A stretch of 64,000 nt of DNA. Source: Bettongia penicillata ogilbyi. Taxonomy: Eukaryota > Chordata > Mammalia > Diprotodontia > Potoroidae. Under the pieces are notes generated by a model, which had not been told where the DNA came from, did not search any database, and was given only the letters and a program-made list of their open reading frames with translations. The stretch spans positions 2,486,215 to 2,550,214 of the forward strand of contig JAJHZJ010000268.1 of NCBI GenBank assembly GCA_023548195.1, in the 5' to 3' direction. Position 1 is the stretch's first letter. Each line of letters begins with the position of its first letter. The translations under genes and the position numbers were made by a program. Shown piece after piece: positions 1-11,854 of the stretch.

Positions 1-55
1 TCATGTCATCATTTTTCTGATGTCATGGTCCTCTTTGAAAATGAAGGACAAGCAC
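1..55 (-). mobile_element. Marsupial SINE-like repeat, copy 1 (cut by window edge)
   Basis: Read on the minus strand this matches the start of the repeats at about 50612 and 60960, including the shared GACCATGACATCAG block and, as in the 60960 copy, a following AATGATGACATGA. It is truncated by the window edge. The family has no name I can give with confidence; it may be an RTE-mobilised SINE. Confidence 0.6.
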
Positions 56-760
56 AAAAGTGCATCAGAAGGAACAAAAAGAAACCAAACCAAAGAGGAA
101 AAGTTTCTCCATTCATTCCAGGACTGAACAAGATTGCCAGGATTCTGCAGAAGCTCTAAGCAAAGACAAATACGGTAAGCACGAGACAAAGAAGGAACCC
201 AAGAGTAGAAGCCAGGGTCAGGAGTGCCTAGCCCAGGGCTAGGGACATGGGAATGGGAAGCAAAGTACCTGGGTCTTGCAGGATTATGCCACTAGAACAA
301 TCAACACCATCCAGGTCCAGAACTATTCAGAAGGGGATATAGAAGGCCTCAAAACCCCAGCCTAACCTGAAACACCAGGAGACTGAATCAGTACCCTGTA
401 AACTTGGCAGAAAGTGGAACTCAGTCTTTGTCACTGCATCTAGGTCCAAATGAGGCCTGTCTACACCAGCCAAAGACAAGAATGAGCACAGTGTGACCCA
501 AGTCAAAAGCCCTAGCCAAAAACAGATGCTAGAGAAATGAATAAACATAAGAAAAAGACAAGCACAGGGAAGAAATATCATAAACTGAGAGAAGATCAAG
601 AAGTAAATCCAGGAGAAGGGAGTAACTAGATAGCGTGTCTAAGTAGTGTCTTATGCAGAAGAGTGTCTTGACCATAAGGACTGCAACTGTACCTGGAAGA
701 AACGAAATGAGGTAGGTCAATATAGCACCCTCTGGGACAATTTCCCTACCTCTCATTCAC
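56..760. other. Unassigned; possibly decayed L1 5' region
   Basis: A-rich on the plus strand, with AGAAAAAGACAAGCACAGGG-like wording that resembles marsupial L1 5' leader DNA. The resemblance is weak and no open frame supports it. No gene seen. Confidence 0.3.
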
Positions 761-1800
761 ATTCTGGAGACAGAGTCTCCAGAAGAATATAACTGTTCCT
801 ATTCAGATTTCTATCATGTGGCAACACTGGAGGCCTGAGGTTTTCATATAAATTGAGTTTGACCTCATGGAAGGTCAAAACACATGCAAATGTTTCGACA
901 TACAGAGCTGGGTTTACATATGATATTGTGGCCTATATGGTGACTGAGTCCACATTTTGAAAGTATACATTTTGAAAGTGGGTACAAAGGGTTATATCAC
1001 TGGTGGTCCCTTTACTAACTCCTCATCAAGTTCTCCTTGACTGTGAGAACTGATGCCTTTAAGGAACATTAACATTGCCCTTCCTTGATGTGTCTAAGTT
1101 TATCTTTGGGATACCTCTCAGCACCTGATGCATATATATTTCCATCAGTCACTGCTGTTTTAGTGACAAGGCTAGAGACACTAATAGGAAGTCCAAGTCT
1201 TCCAATCTTTAGAAGTTAAAAAGGTCATTTTCAGGTCAAATTTCCTCTAAGAGAAATTCTCTGGATCAACACTAGGTAGATTTGTTGCTTCATTTCCCTG
1301 ACAGAATGCCGGAATCCAAACTATCTTGTTATGTCTTGTGTCTGATTCCTTTAGCCAATTCCAATATATTTTTGTGTGACATCATCTGATTTCATCCAAT
1401 TATCTAATAACTTCACTGTTTCCAAACTAAGAATATATGCATACACATCTATTTGATAGATTAATTCGATAGAATCAGGTCTTCTATAATCACATTAATT
1501 GGGGTGGGGGTGTTCCACATAGCCCTTATATTACTAAGTCAGATATCTATGATTTTGTGGGTGTGAGAATTCTCTCCACTGATACAGATCAAAAACTTGT
1601 AAACTATTATCTTAGAGAGTTATTTGAATCTCAGAGAGTTTAACTGACTTTTTTTCAAACTTCAAGTTCAGCATAGTATGCAGTACATCAGGCTGCCTCT
1701 CAAACATGAGATAATGTATGTTAAATTTTTTATAAACTACCAATTAATTTTTTTTAAAGTTATTATTGTCATAATTTATTGGAAGTGGTGATTCATTTTG
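761..1800. other. Unassigned AT-rich sequence
   Basis: No gene, RNA or recognised repeat seen. The stretch becomes progressively AT-richer towards the TA/TG tract that follows. Confidence 0.4.
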
Positions 1801-1807
1801 TACAACA

Positions 1808-2180
1808 TTATATTATACACACACGTACATTTATTGCCTTGATATAATTGCATGCATATGTATATACATATATATAATGTATGCATATATAACTATATAT
1901 CACGAATGAATATGTGACTATATTTGTATGTATGAAAGACACACTTATGTGGGGAGTACACAGGGCAAGGTGGACCAGAAAGAGAAAAAGAAATGGTATT
2001 ATAGGATCATAAATTCCTATAATATATATTATATACATGTGATATGTGTATGTATCTATGAGCATGTATATATACATATATGTATATGTATAGTATGTTC
2101 AATATTATATTATACAATTATATGCACTATATGTATATGTGTATATATATACATACATGTGTACACTTTGCACGCACACA
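1808..2180. repeat. Degenerate TATA/TGTA alternating tract
   Basis: Dominated by interrupted TATATACATATATG-type alternating purine-pyrimidine sequence. Open frames on both strands here are by-products of the alternating composition. Confidence 0.85.
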
Positions 2181-2189
2181 TATACATGT

Positions 2190-3240
2190 AGTCTGATTGC
2201 TCGTATTGCAGTGTGGGTGTCACGGTGAGAATCTGTCATGCTATAACCCCCTTTTTCTATTCAACAGTACATTGCACACGATAATTAAAGCTTGGGGGCT
2301 TAGAGATTTTGGACTAACAGCTTAAAGTAATTCAACACTGAGGTGTCTTCCCCCTGTATCTCCCACCACTTGCTGTGGGAATTTTCTTTAGTTACACATG
2401 GCTTCACAGGTAAACAAGCTTGAAAAAAATCGCAAGCGGGAATTGAATTAGCACCTTAGTGTTGCTTGTAATGAACCAGGTTTCTTAGGTGATCATAAAA
2501 TTATAACATTGAAAAAGCATAAAGTTGTGGTTTAAAAAAGGAGGATTTCACCCTTATTCCCATGTCCCTGTGTTGAATATGGTATATATAGGAAAGATTT
2601 TCTCTTAAACTACTCAACATCACTGGATGGAGTGAATAAGCTGCTTCCTTCCCTTATATTCAGAAATCTACCAGTTACCAAATTTACATTTCTTCAACTG
2701 AGCCACTGAATTTATCTTTCAGTGGTTAATTGCATTTGGCAGAAGTCACTGCTGCCAATCAGGGGCAAAGAAAGTCATCTCCTCTCCAGGAAAAGGCAAA
2801 ATACCAAATACGGATTTGGAAAAAAGAGTCCAAGTTGCCCATGGAAGGAAATTTTCTCCAGGGCCTCTGAATTTGCTTGAGTTTTCCCAGGTAAGTCTCA
2901 GGATCCTAGCCAGGATAGGGAGAAAATGTTTTAAAATTCAAGGAAGCTTTTAAAGGAGATATGTGATTGCACTGGGAAGAGCCTGGTAAAAAATGAAAAT
3001 AGCTATGTGAAGGACTTCATAGGTAAAGTGCCAGGCAAGCTTCAGAAAAAACAAGGCAAAAACATATTTTTGAAGAAAAATGTCATTTTTGTCATGGATT
3101 ATTTGGATTGTTGACCAGTACAAGCTGGGTGGCCTGGCTTGAAAATAAATCAAACAGACTTCTTTGTACTGGGATGTGACAGCTCCCTTGTCTAAAAAAT
3201 ATTTTCCTTGTGGTGTAGTAGCACTTGTCAAAAGACATAG
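2190..3240. other. Unassigned sequence
   Basis: Mixed-composition DNA with no gene or confidently named repeat. A 93-codon minus-strand open frame at 2950-3231 shows no family resemblance. Confidence 0.4.
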
Positions 3241-3244
3241 GCTG

Positions 3245-3470
3245 ATATGGCTCTGCCACTTAATATCTGTGTGAACTTGGGCAAACTATTTATCATTAAA
3301 CTAAAAGATTCAGGGTTGAAAAAGTACCTTAGAGATCATCTGATCCAAGCCCCTCATCCTAAAGAAGAAGCTACTTCCCACACTCTGGATCTTCGTTTTC
3401 TGCTCTGTTTAGTGAGTTGGGCTAAATGCTCTCCATAGGTCCGTCCAGTTCTCACATTCCATGATTCTAT
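3245..3470 (+). mobile_element. MIR (+) interrupted by a MIR (-) fragment
   Basis: The plus-strand MIR core TGTGTGAACTTGGGCAAACT occurs near 3270 and the MIR tail resumes near 3390. Between them, about 3310-3380, is antisense MIR (ACCTTAGAGATCATCTGATC). This looks like one ancient SINE inside another. Confidence 0.65.
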
Positions 3471-3593
3471 TTGTCTGGAACTCCATGAACTTCTATTCAT
3501 TCTTTTGGATTAAGCAGTACCCTGGCTTTCTTCTTCATCTGATAAAATGCAAATCTTTTGGAGGGCAATCTCTCACCTTTTTAAGAGCAATGC

Positions 3594-3594
3594 T

Positions 3595-3626
<32 letters not shown>

Positions 3627-3628
3627 TT
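3594..3628. repeat. (TTTTG)n microsatellite
   Basis: About five tandem TTTTG units with a flanking T run. It could be the antisense tail of a retroelement, but no element body is evident beside it. Confidence 0.9.
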
Positions 3629-3921
3629 AGAACATCACATTCTCCCAACAAGAAGGAGAAAGAGAAGCAGGAAGAGAGAGGTCAGGGGCCATTGAAAGGA
3701 GCTTAGCCTACTTCATAGTTTTTACCCAGGGCTTCCGCTGGATAAATCTGCAAATCACTAACTTCCTCAATTTTTTACCGTATCTAAAGAAAACTTGACC
3801 TAAAGTATCATAACTTCTATTCCAAGACTTTCTGAAGTTTCACTTAAAATCCCTCATTTCCATCCCTATGCTTAATAATGCTTACAAAGAAATGCTCTGA
3901 CAAGATTTCTTTTTGTTAATA

Positions 3922-3949
3922 GACAGGCAGACAGACAGATAGGTAGATT

Positions 3950-4017
<68 letters not shown>
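3922..4017. repeat. Compound GACA/GATA/(GA)n microsatellite
   Basis: GACA, GATA and AGGT units lead into a long uninterrupted GA run from about 3963. It is likely length-polymorphic. Confidence 0.95.
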
Positions 4018-4019
<2 letters not shown>

Positions 4020-4164
4020 TAAGTCTGGTTCTCTGGTTTTGGTTCAGTGGAACATCAGTCCCCAAGATCTAAACCTGCTGTTCAAAGAAAATGTTCCACT
4101 AACTATTATTACTGAATGAAAGAAATCCATTTCTGTGACCCTTGAAGAGACCTTCAGGAGGTTA

Positions 4165-4455
4165 ATTTTGTTTATGTTTATTTTTTAAATTCATTCATTT
4201 ATATTTTATTTTCAGTTCCAAATTTTCTTCCTCCTTCTAGCCCCTTCTCTACCCATTGAGAAAACCAGAATCTGATACCATTAAGTATGAGGTCATGCAA
4301 AATCTATTTCTGCATTAACCATGTTCCTGGTTGGGAAGAGGAGGGAAGGAAAAGCAAGAAAAAGAAAGAAAGGCAAAAAAACTATGCTTCTGTATGCACT
4401 CTAAGTCATCAGTTCTCAATCCGAAGGTAGATAGCAATTTTCATGAGTAACGGGT
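4165..4455 (-). mobile_element. L1 3' end, antisense
   Basis: TTATTTTCAGTTCCAAATT, a pyrimidine-rich stretch, CCCATTGAGAA, GAGGTCATGCAAAA and ATCAGTTCTC follow the order of the antisense 3' UTR of a marsupial L1. No coding remains. Confidence 0.65.
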
Positions 4456-4965
4456 TAAGTTTGGCAAGCTTACGCTACCTAGATCTCCAGACCACAGGAC
4501 ATCTTCATTCATAGAAAATCAATATAATTGTAGCACTTGTGTCAGAAGCTGCCTTCTGCCACTAAGGTCCCAGATATACTTTGGAGGTCAACTCACTTCT
4601 CTGGCTCATTACCCCCAATCAAATGTCTATATATATTACACACTACCCCAACTCGCTACTCCTGTGGGTTTATTCATCAACTTACCTTACAAGCACAAAG
4701 GTTCCCAACACTCAAATCATGAACAAATTTATTTACTAGTTAAGGGAAAACAAACATAATTCATGTCAGAGCTTAAAGAAAATGGCACTACTTGCCACTG
4801 AGCAACTCTTTCCTAGAGGCCCCTATAGTCCCAGAGAGTATTCTAACAGAAGTAGTGGATACTCACTTCCACAACACAATCACAAAATTTGTGAGCTGTG
4901 GTGATCTATTTCAACATACATACAAAAGATTTCCCAATATAACATACTCAACAACTCTCTGCCAG
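4456..4965. other. Unassigned sequence
   Basis: No gene or named repeat seen. Two short plus-strand open frames (4537-4722, 4792-4992) lack any family signature; the second runs into the L3 fragment. Confidence 0.4.
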
Positions 4966-4967
4966 CT

Positions 4968-5128
4968 TGTGGCTGAAGACCTTCAAGGATAAGAGAACCA
5001 CCAATGAGGCAATTCCATTTTTGGAAAGCTCTAAATGTTAGGAAGATTTTCCTGACATTGTCTTAATTTGTCTTTTTGGTACTTCTATCCACTGATTATA
5101 ATTCTGCCCCCTATGACCAAAAAAGAAT
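4968..5128 (-). mobile_element. L3/CR1 fragment, antisense (part 1)
   Basis: GGCTGAAGACCTTCAAGGAT, then GGAAAGCTCTAAATGTTAGG and ATTCTGCCCCCTATGACCAA follow the antisense order of an L3/CR1 3' region. The continuation appears at about 5562, so the element seems to be split. Confidence 0.65.
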
Positions 5129-5561
5129 ATTTCATTCACTCCACTTTACATCTGCTGCCCTGCCTGGTTTAAAGCCCACTAAGCAAGATGCCATTCTCAG
5201 GATAAGTTCATCCCTTCAAAACTCACCATCATGTGAGCTTTGATTGACACCATCTCCCTCAAACTCCCCTCCCCCTTGGATTAGAGGGTGAAATTCCTTA
5301 CTTAATAGAGGGCAGAAAATGAACTCAGTTCACTCCACTTTGCATCTGCTACCCTGAGTGTCTTCAACTCCAGGGAGTAAAATGTCTCCTTGCCATGCAT
5401 GCTTGCTGCCTCACTTCTTGCTTCCTTTGCTATGTGGCCTCCTTCTTTAGACTGTAAGCAGCTTGAGGTCAGGGACTGTCTTTTTATTCATTATATCCCT
5501 AGTATTTAGCACAGACCCTGGTACATAGTTGGTACTTAAATATTTATTGGAATAGATTAAA
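5129..5561 (+). mobile_element. Insert ending in an L2-type 3' end, with an internal direct repeat
   Basis: The last ~130 bases (GACTGTAAGCAGCTTGAGG to TGGTACTTAAATATTTATTG) have L2 3'-end wording. The first part is unassigned and carries a 28-bp direct repeat at 5135-5162 and 5329-5356 with 26 of 28 matches. The insert separates two pieces of an L3. Confidence 0.55.
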
Positions 5562-5645
5562 TTGGATTAACCTATTCTCCATAGCTCTTCAGATACTTGA
5601 ATACAGGTATCATATCTCCTCTGATTTCTCATATCATTTGATTCT
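5562..5645 (-). mobile_element. L3/CR1 fragment, antisense (part 2)
   Basis: CTCTTCAGATACTTGAATAC and AGGTATCATATCTCC continue the antisense L3 order that breaks off at about 5128. Confidence 0.6.
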
Positions 5646-5894
5646 GATATGATTTTGTAAACACTTGTGAACTGTGAAGAACTTTGTTAGGTGCAGACTA
5701 CAAGAAGAGTAATATGGGATAGTGATGAAAAAGACCACAATTAAAAGTAATGATATTTACATATTTGTACATTACATAATGATATTTACAAATGATATTT
5801 ACAATGAACTGTGTTGTGTTGAACAACTCTTCACATAGCCAAGAGAGAGAGTGTGTCCCAGGGAAGGAGACCAGTTAGGACCATGAATGAATTA

Positions 5895-6055
5895 TATATG
5901 AAAATTAGAATAGATCTAAGAGGTCACTCATTTAAAATTCATGAAGAAACTGAGACTCAGGTTAGACAACTTGCCCAGGATCATAAATGAAGTCAACATA
6001 AATGGCAGGAGCTGATTCTGTCTTCTTGATTTGAAGTCAAGACTATGGAATATTG
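5895..6055 (-). mobile_element. MIR, antisense
   Basis: GAAGAAACTGAGACTCAGG, ACTTGCCCAGGATCA and a GATTTGAAGTCAAGACTATG-like end give the antisense MIR core and tRNA-related head. Confidence 0.7.
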
Positions 6056-6659
6056 CCTTACATGTTGTTGGTTTTTGTTTCTGGTCATGGATTTTTCTAC
6101 TTTCCTGCTTGGTTAGGCCTGTAGCTCAAGCTTCCTGCCATTTCACTTAGTTCTCAACAGATGATGGCTATTCACATTCCCAGAAAACATGCTAACTCCA
6201 GAATCCCTACATTAAAACCAAAAACCCAATTTCAGTTGCCCTATTTTGAAACCTTTTGTACAGTAGTCCTGGAAGTCTCTAGACCTCAAGCCAAAGAAGA
6301 CTCCAAGGAGTCAGCAAGAACAGTATAACCCCACCCTTTGCCCCTTGTAAGCAGCTTTGTCTCTTCTGTTCCAGGTAGAGTCAGGATGACAACACAAATT
6401 TGTTTTCTGTCTTCTAATGCTTGAGTTGCATGCTCTCCATCTACAACAGCATATCATCATATTTTATAGGTTAGAGAGTGTGCCCCAACATCTCACCAAT
6501 TTTTCCCTATTCCCCTCAGACATCTAAGTGGTGTTATTCAAATACAGGGGTCCATTTCTCAAAGCATTTAATGTAAGGAAGAGCAGTCAAATACTCCCTC
6601 AGTGATAGCTGTTCAACCTTCATTTTCGAACAGAACCAATGGCTCCCTTAGTATTTGAG

Positions 6660-6661
<2 letters not shown>
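6056..6661. other. Unassigned sequence
   Basis: Nothing recognisable seen apart from ordinary AT-rich unique sequence. Confidence 0.4.
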
Positions 6662-6723
<62 letters not shown>

Positions 6724-6726
6724 GAG
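6662..6726. repeat. (GA)n microsatellite
   Basis: About 30 uninterrupted GA units; probably polymorphic. Confidence 0.97.
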
Positions 6727-7589
6727 ATTTAGTTTCTATTATTAGTATAATAGTATAGAGTTCTTTGTGGGTCTCAAGGTTTCCTTTAGCACTAACATTT
6801 ATGAGTCTATCAGTTTATGAGGGAATATGGCTTGAATATCTCTAATGTTCCTCCCAGGGCTCACATTCCATTACTGCTTTGGCTCAAATATTCCCAATTC
6901 TTTTTTTATCATTTTGTTTCATAAAAGAGTGGGATTGGAGCATACTCAATGGTGTATTCGGCTATGAGCCATCCCAAGAAGCATTTACTGAGCTCTCCTG
7001 ACTATTTCCAGGGATATACGTACTCAGTGCTGAAGGACTTGGCCCTTTGGGCTATCATAGAAATTTTTTGGTTCCAGAAAGGAAAGAGGATATATCTAAA
7101 GAGAATTAGCCACTAAGCCAGGGAGAATTATACACATTGTAGAGACTTCAAATAGAGAAACAATTTCTTCTGTTTCTCTTTTCTTCCTCTCTGGAATACG
7201 CAGGATAAACCTTTCTCTTCAGGACTTCTAGTGAGTGAAGGGAAAAGGTTTCTTCTTTTTCCACCTCCACTGATGGCATAGTTAGAACATGTGCTTATAG
7301 AGGATTAGTTAGGATCTTAAGAGGATGGCTAGCCTGAGAAGCAACCTTCTGAGTTCGAGAGATCAGGAACTCCTGGATTTTTAAATCAGTAGTGGCTCAA
7401 CTGTGATTGATTCTGGTAATTCCTACAACATTTCTCAGAGAAGACTACCCATTGGAAGATAAACCAATTGGCTTGCCAGAAGACTTAGAGCTTGACAAAG
7501 ATGTTCAGGCACTGCTAAACTGAAAAGAAGACTAAGTACCTATTCAATGGACCCACTAATTGTCTAATGATTTAATGCTTTAGGCTTCA
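6727..7589. other. Unassigned sequence
   Basis: No gene or clear repeat seen before the L1 fragment that follows. Confidence 0.35.
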
Positions 7590-8955
7590 ATTTCCTAGAT
7601 CTCAAACTATGCTACAAAGTAGTAATCGTCAAGACAATTTGTTACTGGCTGAGAAACTGAGTGTTGATCAGTGAAATAGATAGTGTACACAACATGCAGA
7701 AGTAAAGGAACAAGGAGCAAAAATTTAGTGTTTGATTTGAGAAAATTGGAAAAAGATTGGGTGAAAGCTGTGTGTAGACCAACATCTCATATTTTATACT
7801 GAGATGAGCTCCAAATGGGTGTAATATTTAGACCTAAAGGGTGACATCATAAACATATTTAGACAAGCATGGAAGAAATTGCCTATGAGATCTATGGATA
7901 GGGAAGATTGATGACAAATGGTAAAATGCATAACCTTAACTGCATGAAATTTTTAAAAACATTTTTGCACAGAACTAATACATCTAAAATTAGAAAAGAA
8001 ACAAAAAATTGGGGGGATGATAAAGGTCTCATTTATAAGACATATAGAGAGTTGATTAAAATTTATATGAATAAGAGTCATTCCCTAATTGATAAATGGT
8101 CAAAAGATATAAATATGGAATTTTCAGAGAGGGAGATTCAAGCTATCATTAGCCATAGGCAAAAATGCTGCAAAACACTTATAATTAAAGAAAAGTTATT
8201 TTTAAAAGACTCTAAAGTACTACCTCAAATGCATCAGATTGGCAGAAGTTGACAGGAAGGAAAATGACAGAAACTGGAGGTATCTGGGAGAAACAGGTAG
8301 GTTAATGTACTATTAGCAGAGTTGTAAACTGGTTCAGCTACTCTAGAAAGCAAATTGGAACTATGTCCAAAAAGTTTTCAAACTGTAGATATTCCTTGAC
8401 CCAGTGATACTGCTTCTAGATCAATATCCAAAGAGATCAAAGAAAGGCAAAGAACTCATATTCACAAAAATATTTATAGCAGCTTTTCATGATCGCAAAG
8501 AGTTAGAAACCGATCGTTTGAGGAATAGCTGACCAAGTTATAGTCTATTAATATGATGGAATAGTATTGGACTATAAGAAATGATGAAGGGGATATTCAG
8601 GGAAACTTGGAAAGATTTATATGATCTGATGCAAAGTGAAATGAGCAGAACCAGGAGAACAATTTATCCAGTGACATCATATATTGTAAAGATAGACAGC
8701 TCTGAAAGACTTAGGAATATTGATCAACCCGATAACCAATCACAATACCAGAGTACTCATGATGAAGCAAGCTACCCACTTATAGATAAGGAAGTGATAC
8801 TGTTTTTTAAACATAGCAAATATGGTAAATTTTTCGCTTGGCTATATATGTTTGTAACTATTTTATTTTTCTTGTTTTCTCACAATGAATGTGAGGGGGG
8901 ACAGAAGGGAAAAAATTAGGAGCTGAATTTAAAACATGAGTTTTTTTTTTCAAAG
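7590..8955 (+). mobile_element. 5'-truncated L1: ORF2 C-terminal remnant plus 3' UTR
   Basis: The order matches a marsupial L1 from late ORF2 to the 3' end: a TTTCCTAGATCTCAAACTAT block, a GTGTTTGATTTGAGAAAATT block, then an open frame at 7908-8252. That frame encodes a KWSKDINMEFSEREIQAIIS-like stretch followed by CCKTLIIKEK, as in the L1 ORF2 C-terminus. Downstream are GGCAGAAGTTGACAGGAAGG and AAATGAGCAGAACCAGGAGA. The open frame at 8581-8919 is a shadow in the terminal part. Frameshifts and stops make it inactive. Confidence 0.88.
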
Positions 8956-9624
8956 TATCAATCTTTGAAGAGAGCATAATAGAAATTTTAGGTAACTGTG
9001 TCATGTTTCATGTTTTGGTTTGTATGTGCTTATGAGCTTTGAGGGTTTTAAGTCTTTCTTTTGTAAAAAAGGAAACAAATAGTTGTCCTATACCTGGTCC
9101 ATAGTGTACATTGAAAAACTTTCTACTCTCTTTGGGGGAGGGGGATCCTCAGATATAAGCTAAACCTAAGCTTTAGAAATTTTCCTCTGGTGTCACTGTC
9201 AATGAGAAGAAAAAGCACCAAAATCTCCCCCAGGGCCAAACCTGAGTCTGTGAAATGTAAGCCTGGAGCTGGGAGTTTTAATGAAAGAGGGCATTTCTAT
9301 CCTCTTGCACTCAGGAGATCTATGTTATGCCCTCTGTATAGATTTTATTTTTCGGCCTATAATCACCTCCAATGTTTTTCTCTGACTGAAAGATTTCCAA
9401 GTTCTTCATACTGCTTTGATTTGAAAATAGCATCTCCTCCCCATTTCTTCACCTTTCATGCAATAACAGGTTCTAAGGCAAAAAGTGTAATATGAGTGCA
9501 TATAAATATTTTTTTTCCTTTATCCTCAGGGGAACATTCTGATTTAGGTTAGCTTTTCATAGAGCAATTGAAATTACCCCACAAGAACAAGCCATAGATA
9601 CAATAAATGAGCCCCAGAGTCTTA
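8956..9624. other. Unassigned sequence
   Basis: Contains a short T-run and a 101-codon plus-strand open frame (9190-9495) without family resemblance. No gene supported. Confidence 0.35.
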
Positions 9625-9930
9625 AGTCAACAAGCATTGATTAAGTGCCTGTTACTCTTGTTGTTCTGTCATGTCTAACTCTTCATGAATTCATAGATTA
9701 TACTGTCCATGAGGGTTTTTTTGCAAAGATCCTGGAGAGGTTTGCCATATCCTTCTCCAGTAGATTAAGGCAAACAAAGGTTAAGTGACTTGTCCAGGGT
9801 CACACAGTTAGTGTCTGAGCCTGAATTTGGACTGAGGTCTTCCTGACTCCAGGCTTGTTGCTCTATCCACCTAGCCACCTATTATTAAGCACCTACTTAT
9901 GCGCTAAGTGACAAATTAAAAATTTCTGCC
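9625..9930 (-). mobile_element. L2 3' end (-) split by a SINE
   Basis: AAGCATTGATTAAGTGCCT before the SINE and TTATTAAGCACCTACTTATG after it are both antisense L2 3'-end sequence. The overlap (GATTAAGTGCCTGTT against TATTAAGCACCTACT) reads as a decayed target-site duplication. Confidence 0.65.
9656..9888 (-). mobile_element. Marsupial tRNA-derived SINE, antisense
   Basis: Begins with the antisense tail (TTGTTCTGTCATGTCTAACT, then TCCTGGAGAGGTTTGCCATA) and ends in the tRNA-like head (TCCTGACTCCAGGCTTGTTG, then CTCTATCCACCTAGCC). Near full length. Confidence 0.88.
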
Positions 9931-10149
9931 TAGAATCAACATAAAGTAGCCCCAAGAGGGAAGGACTGGAAATGAGGAGATCAAGGCTCAAAACCATGAG
10001 GAAGAATAATCCTTTTATAATCTACCTCAGCAGGATACTTGTAAGAGAAGTGGACTGGAAAAATGAAACATGTTAAGTGAGAATTATTATTTTATTTCAT
10101 TTATTTAAAAAAATACTTTAAAGAAGTTACCTTTACAATCAAGAGGTAT

Positions 10150-10230
10150 CATGGAGATAGAGGCTGGTGAACCTGGATTCAGATTTTGCCATACTGCCTT
10201 TGGCAAATTGCTTAACCTCTTCTAAGTAAG
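10150..10230 (+). mobile_element. MIR fragment
   Basis: ACCTGGATTCAGATTTTGCC and TTGGCAAATTGCTTAACCTC match the MIR head and core. Confidence 0.6.
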
Positions 10231-10384
10231 ACCCATAGGTTGCAAAGTAGGGTGCCAGTCTGCATGGGTCAAGGGAATTCCTTATTACAAATCAAATCAT
10301 GGGACCAGTGAAAGAACAAGGGAAATAACAACTAACATAGGTGTGTGGTAGTTAAAGGATTTGGGTTCATAGGCATTACAAGTC

Positions 10385-10515
10385 ATCGAGTCTAATGCAG
10401 GCTACATAGGAGAAAACTAAGACTCAGAAGGGTTAGGTGGCTTGCTCAAAGTCACACAGTTAATTAGAAGGCAAAATGAGCCAATATCCAGGTCTTCTGA
10501 TGCCCGGGCACTGAC
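10385..10515 (-). mobile_element. MIR, antisense
   Basis: GAAAACTAAGACTCAGAAGG, GCTCAAAGTCACACAGTTAA and CCAGGTCTTCTGATGCCCG give the antisense MIR order. Confidence 0.7.
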
Positions 10516-11330
10516 AGTGTTTGCAATGTCCTGCACTGTTTCTCCTCCAGCGTTTGGAGTCATGAGTTCATCACTAGGTGATTCTGCAGGTTTTAGGAGA
10601 AAAGGTGTCAATATATGTAAAATGAAGAGCAACCACTTCTCCTCAGAAGGAATTATTCAGTCATGCATATTTATGAAGCTTTTGCCTGCAGTGGCCCTTA
10701 GCTCAGCTATGGTGACAATAGCCTTCATCTAGAGACTAGGCAGAAATAAGTATATGTGATGGTTCACAGAATTGCTTCCTGAGCTGGCAAGAAGGCACAG
10801 CAGTGATGAGAAAGATCTGTTAATGTAGGAATGATGGGGACCATGGGAGTCCTTTGGTTGTTCCCTTTCTGCTCTAAAGGGATTCTGGGACACTGGCCTT
10901 GGGGACAGGTGGTTTATGTCAGGTGAACACGAGCGCTCCCTCCCCTAGATAGGCTGGAGATGGAAGGCGTGTAGAAAAGTGGCCTCAAAACGCTTAACCT
11001 AGAAGGATTGCTGACATCCCTGGGATACTCTCTATCATCCATCCGAAAATAATCCCCATTTTCACACATCACCTCCTAATAGCCTGCCTCTGGATGTCAA
11101 AATGCCTCTCCACTGAAGTCAAGTGCTTTCTGCCTGCAGAGCTCAGAAGTCTCTTTGACAGCTCCTGTGAGATACTCCTTGGCAACTCCGGAAATGGAAA
11201 AGGTAGCTGTGTGCTTATGTACCCTAAATCTGCTGATAGCTTAGGGGAACTGGAAAAGTTGTAGGCAGGTGGGTGGCATCATTTAGCTCCAGAAACACTG
11301 GGGTCAGTCGTTCTCTTCTTTTTCAAGAAG
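10516..11330. other. Repeat-free block with a candidate small exon
   Basis: No recognised repeat. It contains several CpGs, unusual for this window, and a 63-nt segment (11140-11202) bounded by a good acceptor (pyrimidine tract then GCCTGCAG) and a GTAGCT donor, open in two frames. There is no homology support, so the exon call is speculative. Confidence 0.3.
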
Positions 11331-11399
11331 GAAAATATTGTAAGTAAAATAAAATAAGACTTGAAAATGAACTCTTCTGACAGCTACCATCCACTAACC

Positions 11400-11540
11400 T
11401 GGATAGCATGGAGCAGGAGAATGAACATTGAATTCAAAATTGAAAGTCCTGGATACAGGATCGTTAATTTTGCTTCTTTAGATCTTGATTTCCTCATCAC
11501 TAAGCTGAGGAACTGGGATGAAATAATTAATAAGGACCAT
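11400..11540 (+). mobile_element. Degenerate MIR
   Basis: GAATTCAAAATTGAAAGTCC and ATTTCCTCATCACTAAGCTG follow MIR order, with heavy decay. Confidence 0.45.
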
Positions 11541-11624
11541 TGCAGCTCTTCCATTTGCTGGCCTTGCACCCATCAACAAGTCATAGCGCTTTGAACAGCA
11601 GACTGTCTCCCATCTCTGGAATGA

Positions 11625-11835
11625 ATTGATTCTTCTTTGGTTCTTAGTATCCCCAAGTCCCTTGTAATCTCAGCTTTCTACAGGAAGCCTATTCTGATCT
11701 CTCTAGTTGAGAGTGTCCTTTCTCTGAAGATTACTTGGTATATATGTTGTTTTTAAATCTCTATGGTTCTTTTTCCCTCCACTCCTACATCACGGCAGGC
11801 ACTTAATCAATACATATTGAATCTAATTAAGTTAA
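11625..11835 (+). mobile_element. L2 3' end
   Basis: CAGGAAGCCTATTCTGATCT followed by GGCACTTAATCAATACATAT and a GAATCTAATTAAG tail is typical of the L2 3' UTR. Confidence 0.65.
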
Positions 11836-11854
11836 TATCATCTAGGCTAGGCGA

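Noticed and set aside
3922..6726. CRISPR-like array from repeated GA/GATA units
   Set aside because: Contiguous microsatellites without spacers, in a mammalian genome.
8581..8919. 112-codon open frame as a separate gene
   Set aside because: Lies inside the terminal part of an L1.
9820..9888. tRNA gene
   Set aside because: The tRNA-like heads belong to SINEs; no complete cloverleaf with an intact anticodon arm was seen here or in other copies.
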